Shown: in pieces, positions 38,344 through 47,786 of the stretch | How the letters are laid out: each line of letters starts with the position of its first letter | Numbering within the stretch: the first letter of the stretch is position 1 | DNA from: Alphaproteobacteria bacterium | Lineage (GTDB): Bacteria > Pseudomonadota > Alphaproteobacteria > Sphingomonadales > Emcibacteraceae | DNA length: 64,000 nt | Direction: 5' to 3' | Assembly (NCBI GenBank): GCA_030428615.1 | Contig: JAUIDN010000013.1 | Location: forward strand, 34,792-98,791 | The notes under the pieces: model-generated | Told to the model about the DNA's origin: nothing | Database searches by the model: none | The model's input: only the letters and a program-made list of their open reading frames with translations | Made by a program: the position numbers and the translations under genes

Positions 38344-40455
38344 ATGAGTATAAGTGCGATCATTAATAACTCCCTCACTGGTTTATATACCAGTCAGGCC
38401 GCTCTCAGAACCATCACCGATAACGTATCAAACGTGAATACGGAAGGATATGCCCGGAAAGTAATAAGGCTTGATCCGAAACTGACCGGTGCACAAGGAG
38501 CAGGTGTTGAGATTTCAGGTATTGAGCGCGTTGTCGATAAATTTCTGGTGAAATCAACTTACGAGACACAGGGGGATGTATCCCGTTACGCGATTGAAAA
38601 TACTTTTCATGCCCGCATGCAGGCTCTTCTCGGACGTCCTGATGTAAACAGCTCGCTTAGCGGAAAGATAAACGATGTCTTCAATTCAATGTCGGAACTT
38701 GCGTTAAACCCGCTGTCGACTATTTTGAAGGAATCCACTGTTTCAAGGATAAATTCTTTTGGTGACGAGATCGGTATGCTTGCGGAAAATATCCAGGTCA
38801 TGCGTCTGGATGCGAGCACACAAATCGCAGAAACCACGGCAAAAATTAACGGTCTTCTCAAGCGTATCGATTTTCTAAATCCGTTGATTGTTAAGGAAAC
38901 GATTTCCACGGGTGACGCCGGTGCGTTGATGGAACAACGCGCACAGGCGCTTAGTGATCTGTCGAAACTGATGGATATTAATATCATTGAAACCGGTAAT
39001 AACAGTGTGGATGTCAGTACTAAGTCGGGCCTATATCTTATTGGAAACACCAGACGTGAGCTACAATATAACACCCCCGGTATTGTCAGTTCCTCGACGC
39101 CATTTCCACCAATAACAATACATGATGTCGACCCGAATACAGGATCTCTTTCAACGACGGGGCTGACACTAGATGAAAATATATCTTCGGGTGAATTATT
39201 CGGGCTGCTGCATATGCGCGACACGGAGCTTGTCGCCATGTCTGAGGAGCTCGGCTCACTGGCGAGCAGCGTGATGAATGAATTCAACCGCGTACATAAT
39301 GAAAATGTATCCGCACCACCCCCCAACAGTCTTACAGGGGTCAATACGGGAGCGCTTGCAACCGACCCTCATAATTTTACCGGTCAAAGCACATTTGCGG
39401 TTACCGATGCTAACGGTAATCTGGTTAATAGTGTTACTATTGATTTTGGGGTCACTGGTCCGAATTTTTCCGACATTATCACCGCGGTGAATGCGGGCCT
39501 CGGGGGTGATGGAACGCTGGCGCTGACCAATGGTGTGTTAAATTTTACGGCCGCGGCTCCGACTAACGGCGTTTCAATTTCACAGGTCGCTGGCAACGAA
39601 AGTGATCGTGCCGGGAAGGGTTTTTCCCATTATTTCGGAATGAATGACCTTATTACGGCGCGCTCCAACGGCCAATATGAAAAGGGGGTGGCAGGAACCG
39701 ACCTTCATGGTTTTGCAGGTGGTGGTACGATCCATCTTGAAATAAAGGGTCAGGGCGGTACCGACTTGGCGAGTGTTACCCTGACAATGACCGCCGGGCA
39801 GACCTTTGATGATATCGTAAATGATTTGAATGCCAGTTCGCTTGGTGCCTATACAACTTTTTCATTAAGTCCTACTGGTGAGCTGGTTTCAACACCAAAT
39901 CCCGGGTGGGATTTTACCCGTGTGCATGTCAAATCAGACATCACCTCACGCGGGGCAACGGGTAAGACGCTTTCCGACTTTTTTGGCATTGGTGATCGTT
40001 ATCAGGTTGATGCTGCATTCGATTTTGGGGTCGTTGACCGAATTTCAAATGATGTTAACCTGTTATCACTTGCCAAATTTGACGATACAGTGGCTGTTGG
40101 TGAAACCGCGATCAGCTTTGGTGATCAGCGTGGCGGTATTGCGCTGCAGGAACTGGAAAATCAGACCGTCAATATCAGGCGCGCTGGGGGCCTGAGCGCG
40201 TTTAACAGCACAATCGGTCAGTATGCGGCAGCGGTTCTTGCCGATTTTGGTTTCAGGGCTCAACTTGCAGAAGGGTTTGGCGAAGACAGTGCGATTCTTT
40301 TAGGCGAACTGAACCAAAGAACCCAAAGTATTTCCGGCGTAAATGTGGATGAGGAACTCAGTAATATGATCATTTTTCAGAATGCTTATAGTTCTTCCGC
40401 TCGGATGCTTTCCGTGGCGCAGGAATTATTCGATGAAATTCTCAGTATCGTATAG
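38344..40455 (+). CDS. flgK: flagellar hook-associated protein FlgK
   Basis: FlgK is the first hook-filament junction protein. The 703-residue protein begins MSISAIINNSLTGLYTSQAA and has ITDNVSNVNTEGYARKVIRL, the rod/hook family N-terminal motif. It ends in the FlgK-type C-terminus (VDEELSNMIIFQNAYSSSAR and AQELFDEILSIV). It is longer than the roughly 550 residues of enteric FlgK because of an enlarged central domain. GGAGG precedes the ATG. Confidence 0.94.
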   Translation: MSISAIINNSLTGLYTSQAALRTITDNVSNVNTEGYARKVIRLDPKLTGAQGAGVEISGIERVVDKFLVKSTYETQGDVSRYAIENTFHARMQALLGRPDVNSSLSGKINDVFNSMSELALNPLSTILKESTVSRINSFGDEIGMLAENIQVMRLDASTQIAETTAKINGLLKRIDFLNPLIVKETISTGDAGALMEQRAQALSDLSKLMDINIIETGNNSVDVSTKSGLYLIGNTRRELQYNTPGIVSSSTPFPPITIHDVDPNTGSLSTTGLTLDENISSGELFGLLHMRDTELVAMSEELGSLASSVMNEFNRVHNENVSAPPPNSLTGVNTGALATDPHNFTGQSTFAVTDANGNLVNSVTIDFGVTGPNFSDIITAVNAGLGGDGTLALTNGVLNFTAAAPTNGVSISQVAGNESDRAGKGFSHYFGMNDLITARSNGQYEKGVAGTDLHGFAGGGTIHLEIKGQGGTDLASVTLTMTAGQTFDDIVNDLNASSLGAYTTFSLSPTGELVSTPNPGWDFTRVHVKSDITSRGATGKTLSDFFGIGDRYQVDAAFDFGVVDRISNDVNLLSLAKFDDTVAVGETAISFGDQRGGIALQELENQTVNIRRAGGLSAFNSTIGQYAAAVLADFGFRAQLAEGFGEDSAILLGELNQRTQSISGVNVDEELSNMIIFQNAYSSSARMLSVAQELFDEILSIV

Positions 40456-40477
40456 TGAATAAGGATAGGATAAAGAA

Positions 40478-41395
40478 ATGACACGTGTATCAAGTTTTGG
40501 CCAGCAGCAAGTAATGCTTAATAGCATGCTGAGCAATCAGGCCCAGTTGTTTAAAGATCAGAAACAGGTAGCCTCCGGTAAAATCCACGAAACTTATCAG
40601 GAATTTACCGGCGAGGTGAGCACATTATTGGGATCCAAAAATCTGCTTGACCGCACAGAAAGTTATATTGGTGCCGCGACCCACGTCAAAAGAAACCTTG
40701 ATGTCAATAATCTGCAGCTTGAAAACATCATCGGAAAGGCGGAAGACATCCGTCAGGCGATACTTGAATCAATCGCCCAGGATAAAACATTCGTGCTGAT
40801 GGATACGATCAAGGAAGGGTTCAGTTCGATGATTGCTTCATTGAATACCGATATCGGTGGTGTTCATGTGTTCAGCGGTGGTAAGACAGATGTAGACCCG
40901 ATTGTGGGCACCGAACTTGCTGATCTGGTCGCTGCCGCATCGGCATCAGATATGTTTCAGAATGACCAGCGCAAGGCAGTTGCTAAAATCGGTAAAAACA
41001 CCAATATGGAATATAGCCTGCTTGCAGATGAAGTGGCAGAAGATATTTTCGCCGCCATTAAAAATGTTGCCGATTTTGATAATGTCACGCCAATTTCCGG
41101 TGACCTGACACCGGCGCAAAACACTTTTCTTGAAAGCCAGTTGGCGGTTTTCGATGCCGCCATAGAAGATTTAAGAATAATCAATTCCAGTAACGGAATG
41201 AGATTTGGCAGGGCCGATGAGCTGCTTGAGGAACATCAGGAACGAGAAACATTTATGCTGACATTCATTTCCGATATCGAAGATGTGAACATGGCGGAAG
41301 CGATCACACGGGTCAATAACGACCAGATTGCATTGGATGTTTCCTATAAGCTGACAAGTGAACTTTCGCGGATGTCGCTGCTTAACTTCATTTAA
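40478..41395 (+). CDS. flgL: flagellar hook-associated protein FlgL
   Basis: FlgL is the second junction protein and a flagellin-like protein. The 305-residue product has the flagellin-family N-terminal helix (SNQAQLFKDQKQVASGKIHE) and C-terminal helix (AEAITRVNNDQIALDVSYKL) with a short central domain. It follows flgK by 22 bases. No flagellin gene is in the window. Confidence 0.88.
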   Translation: MTRVSSFGQQQVMLNSMLSNQAQLFKDQKQVASGKIHETYQEFTGEVSTLLGSKNLLDRTESYIGAATHVKRNLDVNNLQLENIIGKAEDIRQAILESIAQDKTFVLMDTIKEGFSSMIASLNTDIGGVHVFSGGKTDVDPIVGTELADLVAAASASDMFQNDQRKAVAKIGKNTNMEYSLLADEVAEDIFAAIKNVADFDNVTPISGDLTPAQNTFLESQLAVFDAAIEDLRIINSSNGMRFGRADELLEEHQERETFMLTFISDIEDVNMAEAITRVNNDQIALDVSYKLTSELSRMSLLNFI

Positions 41396-41446
41396 TAAAG
41401 GCCTTAAAGACTTGCAGTTTCCCTAAAAGCATATTATGTGACGGGC

Positions 41447-42586
41447 ATGAGCAAGAAAAATTTAAATAGCCTGGGTATTAATAAAGCCCCCGCCGATACG
41501 CGTGTCGTGGTTGCCATGTCCGGTGGTGTCGACAGCTCGGTTGTCGCGGCGATGCTGAAGGACGAAGGCTATGATGTCGTCGGCATCACCCTGCAGCTTT
41601 ATGATCACGGTGTTGCCATTCAGAAAAAAGGTGCGTGCTGCGCCGGGCAGGATATCCATGACGCGCGGCGTGTCTCGGAAGCAATCGGTATTCCCCATTA
41701 TGTTCTCGACTATGAGACCCGCTTTAAAGATAGCGTCATGGAAGATTTCGCCGACAGTTATATTCGTGGTGAAACGCCGATCCCCTGTGTACGCTGCAAT
41801 CAGGAAGTAAAATTTAAAGACCTTCTTCTTACCGCCCGTGATCTTGATGCTGATGTGCTTGCCACCGGTCATTATGTCAGGCGGGAAGGGGGCGAGGATG
41901 ACGGGGAAATGCATAAGGCCGTCGATGAAACAAAAGATCAAAGCTATTTCCTTTTTGCCACCACGCAGGAACAGCTGAATTACCTTCGGTTTCCGCTTGG
42001 GGCGATGGTAAAGGACGATGTCCGGGTGCTCGCCGAAAAATATGGCCTTGCCATTGCAAACAAGCCGGATAGTCAGGATATATGCTTTGTGCCGGAAGGG
42101 GGCTACGCGAGCGTGATCGAAAGGCTTCGTCCCGGTGCTGGTGAACCGGGCGAAATTGTTCATTTGGATGGCCGTGTGCTGGGCGAGCATAAGGGTATCA
42201 TTTATTATACCATTGGCCAGCGCCGCGGCATCGGCATTGGCGGGGGAGACCCGCTTTATGTTGTAAAGCTTGACCCTGAAAAAAAACAGGTCATTGTCGG
42301 CCCGAAAGAAGCGCTTGAAATATCCAAAGTTCATATCAAGGAACTTAATTGGCTTGGAAATGACCCGATTCCGCATAATGGTAAAAAAATATATGTCAAA
42401 GTGCGTTCGACCCGCCCGGCGGAGCCAGCGACACTCTTTCCCGGGGAAAGCGAAGACGACGCCTATTTTGTCCTTGATAATCCGGAATATGGCGTTTCTG
42501 CGGGGCAGGCGGCGGTCTTTTACGACGGGGACCGATTGCTTGGTGGTGGCTGGATTGATTGTGCTGTTTCCTCTTATGCGGCATAA
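41447..42586 (+). CDS. mnmA: tRNA 2-thiouridine(34) synthase
   Basis: MnmA adds sulfur to wobble uridine of Lys, Glu and Gln tRNAs. The protein has the PP-loop [18 protein letters not shown], the catalytic Cys in [11 protein letters not shown], a second active-site Cys in [10 protein letters not shown], and the segment [13 protein letters not shown]. Two starts are possible: ATG at 41447 (MSKKN) or GTG at 41438; neither has a strong ribosome binding site. It follows flgL by about 50 bases and may be partly cotranscribed. Confidence 0.94.
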   Translation: MSKKNLNSLGINKAPADTRVVVAMSGGVDSSVVAAMLKDEGYDVVGITLQLYDHGVAIQKKGACCAGQDIHDARRVSEAIGIPHYVLDYETRFKDSVMEDFADSYIRGETPIPCVRCNQEVKFKDLLLTARDLDADVLATGHYVRREGGEDDGEMHKAVDETKDQSYFLFATTQEQLNYLRFPLGAMVKDDVRVLAEKYGLAIANKPDSQDICFVPEGGYASVIERLRPGAGEPGEIVHLDGRVLGEHKGIIYYTIGQRRGIGIGGGDPLYVVKLDPEKKQVIVGPKEALEISKVHIKELNWLGNDPIPHNGKKIYVKVRSTRPAEPATLFPGESEDDAYFVLDNPEYGVSAGQAAVFYDGDRLLGGGWIDCAVSSYAA

Positions 42587-42678
42587 GCGGAAAATATCTG
42601 TTTACAGCAATATGACAATTCTCTATAAGATGCGCGGGTTCGGCACCGCACGGGAGTCGAATTTATATATTTGGTCGC

Positions 42679-42755
42679 GGCGGGGTAGCTCAGCTGGTTA
42701 GAGCAGCGGAATCATAATCCGCGTGTCGGGGGTTCAAGTCCCTCTCCCGCTACCA
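42679..42755 (+). tRNA. tRNA-Met (CAT anticodon)
   Basis: A 77-base cloverleaf: acceptor GGCGGGG/TCCCGCT, D stem GCTC/GAGC, anticodon stem GCGGA/TCCGC around loop ATCATAA (anticodon CAT), a five-base variable loop, T loop TTCAAGT, and encoded CCA. The first pair is G-U. I read it as elongator tRNA-Met from resemblance to that alphaproteobacterial tRNA; a CAT anticodon could also be tRNA-Ile2. Confidence 0.93.
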
Positions 42756-42774
42756 AATATTTCAATTTTTTTAA

Positions 42775-43824
42775 TCAATCCAGTGGGACATTTAACCGGG
42801 TATTCTTTGTGATAATGCCGCCGCGGTTGCCGATCTGTATACTGCCGTACCGTTGTGTGAAACAATCGGGAAGCGGGCGGTCATTTTCAATGGACAGCCA
42901 CAGTCTTAATAAATGGCGGGTTTTCTTCGGGTCTGGCCAGTTTTTAAAACCGGTCCGGTCATGCAGAAGCGCATGGTTATAGACAAATTGAATATCTCCG
43001 GGTTCAAGCCGCATCGATAAATGCAGGCGCGGATTATTGGCAAGCGCATCAAACATATCAAGTGCTTCAATATGCTGATCCGTCAGTTTCAGGACACCAT
43101 CAAAGCGCTGGGCACTATCAATATACTGCCGTTGATACATGCCGGTGAGCTTACCCTTATGCCAGTTAAATATCGGAATTTCGAAATAGGGTTTCTCCCC
43201 TTCCGGGATTTCGCCGCGGCGGTCGGTCGCGATCGGATCAAAAAGAAGCTCGGCGAGATCCGGCCTTGTTGCGTTCATTTCATTATAAATCGTTTCTGTG
43301 CTGACCAGCAGCGAAAGCCCCCCTTCCATGGCGTCCTGCAGGCAAAGAAGCCCCACGACATCAGCAGAATCCGTGTGGAAAGTCTGCCGTTCTGATGTCT
43401 GGTAGATGCGTGTATTCGGGTCATTTGCATTTGCGCCGGCGTCCCGCACATGGCCAAGAATGTGCCCCGCCGCGTTTTGTGACCGTGCGTTTCCCAGATG
43501 GGCGCCGATGCCACAAAATATAGTCGCTGCCATTTCGGGTGAATAGGACGTTACCGGCAGCCCCCTTATGACTTCGAAACCAATCCCGTTAATGAGTGTG
43601 CTTTTTAATTCGGCAAAGCGTTCTTTCAGACGCGGGAGAGGGAAGTCTGATTTGTCCATTTCACCGATGTTTTTTTGGCCGGATAAAAACCCGTTTGCCG
43701 CTTGTTCGAGTTCCGTGACCTCCTGCTCGGTGAAATAGGTAAACCATGTATCCTGATTGTGTGCGAGGTCTTCTCCAATCCATGCTGAAGGCCCGGTAAG
43801 CGCATTTGGCGGGAATTTAATCAT
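42775..43824 (-). CDS. TauD/TfdA-family Fe(II)/2-oxoglutarate dioxygenase
   Basis: Enzymes of this family hydroxylate small organic substrates using 2-oxoglutarate and oxygen. The 349-residue protein has the metal-binding HxD in RQTFHTDSADVVGLLCL (about residue 151), the distal His in YNHALLHDRTGF, and the 2-oxoglutarate-binding Arg in TRHLLRLWLS. This larger subtype differs from taurine dioxygenase proper (about 280 residues), so the substrate is unknown. It is monocistronic, 20 bases from tRNA-Met. Confidence 0.83.
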   Translation of the reverse strand: MIKFPPNALTGPSAWIGEDLAHNQDTWFTYFTEQEVTELEQAANGFLSGQKNIGEMDKSDFPLPRLKERFAELKSTLINGIGFEVIRGLPVTSYSPEMAATIFCGIGAHLGNARSQNAAGHILGHVRDAGANANDPNTRIYQTSERQTFHTDSADVVGLLCLQDAMEGGLSLLVSTETIYNEMNATRPDLAELLFDPIATDRRGEIPEGEKPYFEIPIFNWHKGKLTGMYQRQYIDSAQRFDGVLKLTDQHIEALDMFDALANNPRLHLSMRLEPGDIQFVYNHALLHDRTGFKNWPDPKKTRHLLRLWLSIENDRPLPDCFTQRYGSIQIGNRGGIITKNTRLNVPLD

Positions 43825-44202
43825 TTAATCTGAGCAATCATATCTGGTATCCGGTGTTCCTGTTTAATTTATATTGGGTTGAACTTGCGCCGTCGTCAAG
43901 GACAGAAATACCGAAGTCTTGGTTGAATTGCGTTAAATTCATTGTCCCGAAATAGGACATATTAAGAAAACTTTCCCGTTTTGTTACAATAACATAGATG
44001 TGGTGGGCATCTATACGATTCATGGTAAATGGAATTACACTTATAAGTAGATAAATTAAAAATTTAATAATTTTTTACTTGAATCGAAAAAGAACATAAG
44101 TAGAATCTGTGAATGATTTGGGCGGGTATTCTGATGTTGACCGGTGCTTAACGGTTCTTGCATTAAAATACTCAACATTATTTAATATGATGGGGATACA
44201 TC
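43825..44202. other. intergenic region between dioxygenase and secreted protein genes
   Basis: This 378-base gap holds the divergent upstream regions of the TauD-type gene and the VPLPA-CTERM gene. A 61-codon frame on the minus strand (43838-44023) has no recognisable product. The only promoter hint is TTGACC at 44137-44142 with a poor -10. Confidence 0.4.
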
Positions 44203-45066
44203 GTGAAAAAACAGGGCTTTACTTTTCTATCTATCACAACTTTTTTAATGTCGACCTTTGCCTTGCCTGCTGTGGCTGTTGAGGTCAATACCATTCAGCC
44301 GGCAATTACCGTCGGTCAATGGTCTAACGCATTTCCTGCCACGCCGGGAACGTTAGAGATTGTCGATGTCGCGGGGGAAGGGGGCAATCTTGAAAATAAT
44401 GCACCGCTTGGAACCGGCGTTGTGAAGATGCAAACCACCGGGGACAATTCCAGTCGGGCGGAAGTCAGGATAGTTGATAACTTCGGTACCGTCGGTAGCT
44501 TTATCCAGAATGGTACCTTGTCTTACGATTATTATCATGAATCCGGTGCACCGAACCCCAATATCGCCCCGGCCATCAAATTTGAAATATTGGATTATAC
44601 CTCTAACAATGGTGCTGGATACGCAACATTTATTTACGAGCCGACATATAATGGGACGCTTTCTTTTGATGATTGGAATCATATCGATATAACCGGAACA
44701 AGTGGTAATTTTTGGCACATGACGCTTTACGGTGAAAATGGTCTTATCTTTAATAATACATTCGATGAATGGAATACGGCGTTTAACAGTTCGCTGGGCG
44801 GTGGGTTCCTGGATACTTTTCTTGATGCCAATATTTTTTCAATTTCACTGGGGCTTGGCAGCGGCACACCAGGCCAGACCGGTTATATTGACAATGTCAA
44901 TTTTTCGAGCTTGGATGCCAATCAGAATGCCATTACATTGATGGCTGATTTTGAAACGCTTGATGTGGCGGCCGTGCCGCTTCCCGCGACGCTTCCGTTA
45001 TATGGTACCGGACTTGCTGCACTGGGCCTTATGGGCTGGCGAAAAAGAAGAAGGGCATCCCGTTAA
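44203..45066 (+). CDS. VPLPA-CTERM sorting-domain secreted protein
   Basis: The 287-residue protein has a signal peptide (cleavage near residue 26, after AVA), an all-beta-looking body rich in Asn, Gly and Thr, and a C-terminal tripartite tail. The tail is the motif AAVPLPATLPLYGTGLAAL, a hydrophobic helix with a central Gly-Leu-Met-Gly, and the basic end RKRRRASR. That is the PEP-CTERM-like (VPLPA) sorting signal processed by exosortases. The start is GTG preceded by GGGGA. No exosortase gene is nearby. The function of the body is unknown; a carbohydrate-binding role is possible but not shown. Confidence 0.85.
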   Translation: MKKQGFTFLSITTFLMSTFALPAVAVEVNTIQPAITVGQWSNAFPATPGTLEIVDVAGEGGNLENNAPLGTGVVKMQTTGDNSSRAEVRIVDNFGTVGSFIQNGTLSYDYYHESGAPNPNIAPAIKFEILDYTSNNGAGYATFIYEPTYNGTLSFDDWNHIDITGTSGNFWHMTLYGENGLIFNNTFDEWNTAFNSSLGGGFLDTFLDANIFSISLGLGSGTPGQTGYIDNVNFSSLDANQNAITLMADFETLDVAAVPLPATLPLYGTGLAALGLMGWRKRRRASR

Positions 45067-45089
45067 ACGGCAGATCATTTGATGATCTT

Positions 45090-45120
45090 AAAAAGGCGGT
45101 GTTGATCACTGCCTTTTTTA
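45090..45120 (+). terminator. terminator of the VPLPA-CTERM gene
   Basis: Stem AAAAAGGCGGTG (45090-45101) / CACTGCCTTTTTT (from 45108) with one wobble pair, loop TTGAT, ending in a T run. Confidence 0.85.
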
Positions 45121-45171
45121 TTATCGAATTGAATTGTATGACTTATAGAAAATATATGAGGAGGGTAGGTG

Positions 45172-45480
45172 ATGAAATCGGGTATTTGGTTATTTCTATC
45201 TTTTCTGGGGGCCGTTATTCCCTATTATTTTTTTACGCAGCAATTTGCGGCCACTGGCATTGATTTGATCTCATTTGCGCGCGCGTTATTTGTCAATGGT
45301 GCCAGTGCCGGTTTTACGGCCGACCTTTTAATTTCGTCATTTATATTTTGGTTATGGATGCTTAGCGAAAAGCAAAGATTAATAACAAAACAAATAGTGA
45401 TTTTGATTTTGATAAATTTGACAATCGGTTTGTCCTGCGCGCTACCATTGTATGTTTGGATGAAAACCAAGCGAGGTTAA
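45172..45480 (+). CDS. DUF2834 membrane protein
   Basis: A 102-residue protein with three hydrophobic segments. The segment LFVNGASAGFTADLLISSFI, followed by FWLWMLSE, is typical of DUF2834, and the C-terminus ALPLYVWMKTKRG also fits. Function unknown. The ATG at 45172 is chosen because GGAGGGTAGG lies just upstream. It converges on the cupin gene. Confidence 0.8.
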   Translation: MKSGIWLFLSFLGAVIPYYFFTQQFAATGIDLISFARALFVNGASAGFTADLLISSFIFWLWMLSEKQRLITKQIVILILINLTIGLSCALPLYVWMKTKRG

Positions 45481-45537
45481 GCCAGGTTAAATATGTAATT
45501 TTCTTGGAAGTTGTTTGGGATGACTGTGAAAAGAAAG

Positions 45538-46002
45538 TTATTCCGTCATCCTTGTACACCATGGGCCGCGGCCTGTGAAGATTATTGTCAGGTCACCTTT
45601 CGCGCCTTCGAAATGCTCGTATTTATGCGGGATAATGACATATGATCCTTCGGGGTGTTCGACAATTTTCTGTGTATTCTTTCTTGTCCCCTCGCCAAGA
45701 AGTAATGTTCCTTTGGCAACAAAGGTACGGGCATCGGCGCAATGCCAGTGACCGGGGAACCACTCCCCATCAGGTAGATAAAATGCGAAAGTAAAATCCG
45801 CGCCGGGTTGATCTGATAATCCTTCAAGGACGGCAAATTTTGACCCATTTTCGCCGGGATTGCCCCAGGGGATGGTGTCAAGGGACCATGATTTCACGTC
45901 ATTTGCGCTTTTGCCAATGATGTCACCGATGGTTGGTTCCTGGGAAAAAGCGGTTAAGGGTAAAACAACTATAACTAATAAAATTAAATGACGGTAGATC
46001 AT
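45538..46002 (-). CDS. secreted cupin-domain protein
   Basis: The 154-residue protein has a signal peptide (LILLVIVVLPLTAFSQ, cleavage near residue 20) and one cupin domain. The first motif is WFPGHWHCADARTFVAKG, with two metal-binding His; the second is SYVIIPHKYEHFEGAKGDLT. The Glu normally found in motif 1 is not evident, but a 3-His site remains possible. It is the last gene of the TetR-soxC-cytochrome-PLP operon, and its start shares one base with the PLP-gene stop. A metal-dependent dioxygenase or isomerase role in the periplasm is plausible. Confidence 0.75.
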   Translation of the reverse strand: MIYRHLILLVIVVLPLTAFSQEPTIGDIIGKSANDVKSWSLDTIPWGNPGENGSKFAVLEGLSDQPGADFTFAFYLPDGEWFPGHWHCADARTFVAKGTLLLGEGTRKNTQKIVEHPEGSYVIIPHKYEHFEGAKGDLTIIFTGRGPWCTRMTE

Positions 46003-47231
46003 CAGCTTAAATTCTTGATTTGTGCTGTTACGGCATTGAAATGATCAATATCGCCCTGATTATTAAAAAGGGATACGCTTGCCCGTATTTTTGTACCGCC
46101 GTGCTTATAGCTGACCTTGATATTTTCGTTCTTGTAAAGCGCTCTGACCTTTTCGGGGTCACCGCCGTGGTAAAAGGTGACGATTGCGGATTTGTTGCCT
46201 TCTGGTGTATCGGTAACAAGGCCCGCGTCTATAATGCCCGCCCGCATTTGATGGGCCAGTGATACCGTGTGTGCCTCTATATTTGAAACACCGACACGCG
46301 ACAAATAATCAAGTGATGTGCCAACCACGGAAATGGCGCCAAATGCTGGCGTCGCAGGACCATATTTTGCCGCATCCGGATAGGATTTAAAATCGCTGAA
46401 TTTTTCCATTTCCAAAACAGAAAACATGCCCCGCCTGTCCGCCTGTATAAGGTCCTGTAATTCTCTTTTTACATAGAAAAAGGCCGTCCCATAACTGCCA
46501 AGCAGCCATTTATAGGTGCCACAGCCCATAAAATCGATGTCTGCTTCTTTAACATCCAGTTCAAGCATGCCAATACCCTGTATAGCATCAACATAAAAGT
46601 ACGCACCGTGGCTGTGAGCCAGATCGGCAATTGGCCGAAGGTCATGCCGAAGCCCGTTTTCATGGGATACGAAGGAAACGGAAACAATCCGTGTTTTATC
46701 GTCAACAAGTTTTTCAAAATTCTCAATCGGGATATGACCGTTTTCATCGCGTTTGACGATCCTTACTTCAAGGCCCTTTGTCTTTGCGAAATGATCATAA
46801 AGAATGAAGGACGCATTATATTGCAAATCGTCGGTTACAACATTATCCCCTTCCTTAAAATCTAAATTATTGGCGACAATATTCTCTGCTTCGGTTGTTG
46901 CGTGGATAAGGCCAATTTCACCTTGCTCCGCACCGACAAGCTTTGCAAATTTTGCTCTGACCGCCCGACCTTCGGCCAGGAACGGGCCGATACTATCGGC
47001 CGGGTTGCCACGATCACGATAAAATTTGACGCCCGCTTCAATCACCTGATTGGGGGAGACGGCATGATACGCGGTATTAAGAAAATTGGTGGTTTTTAAG
47101 ATTGGAAAATCATCACGAACCCCTAGGGGGTCGTTTGTATCGCTTGCCGATGCTCTTGCATTCTTCAACATCGGCGCTGCGACCATGGCCGCAGATGTTA
47201 AATTGACAAAACTTCGTCGGGTAATTTTCAT
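46002..47231 (-). CDS. Tat-exported class V aminotransferase-fold PLP enzyme
   Basis: The 409-residue protein begins with a twin-arginine signal (ITRRSFVNLTSAAMV), so it is exported folded with its cofactor. The body is a class V PLP enzyme (the fold of cysteine desulfurases, sulfinate lyases and isopenicillin N epimerase), with HATTEAENIV, YFYVDAIQGIGML and the PLP-lysine in GTYKWLLGSYGTAFFYV. The C-terminus (GGTKIRASVSLFNNQGDIDHF) is typical. A periplasmic PLP enzyme is unusual. It lies directly after the cytochrome gene with no gap. A sulfur-lyase activity is inferred from the adjacent sulfite dehydrogenase and is unproven. Confidence 0.85.
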   Translation of the reverse strand: MKITRRSFVNLTSAAMVAAPMLKNARASASDTNDPLGVRDDFPILKTTNFLNTAYHAVSPNQVIEAGVKFYRDRGNPADSIGPFLAEGRAVRAKFAKLVGAEQGEIGLIHATTEAENIVANNLDFKEGDNVVTDDLQYNASFILYDHFAKTKGLEVRIVKRDENGHIPIENFEKLVDDKTRIVSVSFVSHENGLRHDLRPIADLAHSHGAYFYVDAIQGIGMLELDVKEADIDFMGCGTYKWLLGSYGTAFFYVKRELQDLIQADRRGMFSVLEMEKFSDFKSYPDAAKYGPATPAFGAISVVGTSLDYLSRVGVSNIEAHTVSLAHQMRAGIIDAGLVTDTPEGNKSAIVTFYHGGDPEKVRALYKNENIKVSYKHGGTKIRASVSLFNNQGDIDHFNAVTAQIKNLS

Positions 47232-47786
47232 TTATTTATCCTCCAGATCTTCCGCCGTGAAGCGTGATGCGGGGTCGATAATGAAATTTTTGCGATTTGG
47301 CATTTTTATCGCCGCCAGTGATTTTGCATCCAATGTAAGGTCAGGATCATCAATGACACCGGTTTCAACCAGCAGGAACGCAACAAGGCCGTAGGCTTCA
47401 TCATTACTGAGTGTCCCCGGATCGGTGAGGGGCATTGCGCGACGGACAAAATCAAACAGCGATGTTGCATAGGGTAATTTTTTAATATCGCGCCTTCCGT
47501 CATGAAGCGTCCGGGCACCCATTTCGGGAACCCCTTCAAGATTCTCACCGTGGCAGAGCGCACATTGATATTCAAAAATTTCCCGGCCCAATGCCACATT
47601 TCCGCTTCCTTCCGGAAGTCCGGTCCCGTCAGTATGAATATCGCTGTCATAGCGCGCAATTTCATCTTTATCCACAGACCGTCCAAAGCCGAATTTTTCC
47701 TGTGCACTGGCGTAAAGACCACCAAAGGCGACACCGAAGGTCACGGTTGTGAGTGTTATGATCTTCATTGTTTTATAAGCGGACAT
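47232..47786 (-). CDS. periplasmic c-type cytochrome, partner of sulfite dehydrogenase
   Basis: The protein has a signal peptide (cleavage after YASA, near residue 27), one haem c site CALCH (in EIFEYQCALCHGENLEGV) and a likely Met ligand in RRAMPLTDPGTL. This is the architecture of mono-haem cytochromes paired with SoxC/SorA-type sulfite dehydrogenases. I choose the ATG at 47786, which follows GGGGAG by seven bases and overlaps the soxC-like stop; an in-frame ATG at 47801 is upstream of that site. It would carry electrons from sulfite oxidation. Confidence 0.85.
   Translation of the reverse strand: MSAYKTMKIITLTTVTFGVAFGGLYASAQEKFGFGRSVDKDEIARYDSDIHTDGTGLPEGSGNVALGREIFEYQCALCHGENLEGVPEMGARTLHDGRRDIKKLPYATSLFDFVRRAMPLTDPGTLSNDEAYGLVAFLLVETGVIDDPDLTLDAKSLAAIKMPNRKNFIIDPASRFTAEDLEDK

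Noticed and set aside
43838..44023. A 61-codon minus-strand frame upstream of the TauD-type gene
   Set aside because: No ribosome binding site, no family resemblance, and AT-rich composition; probably chance.
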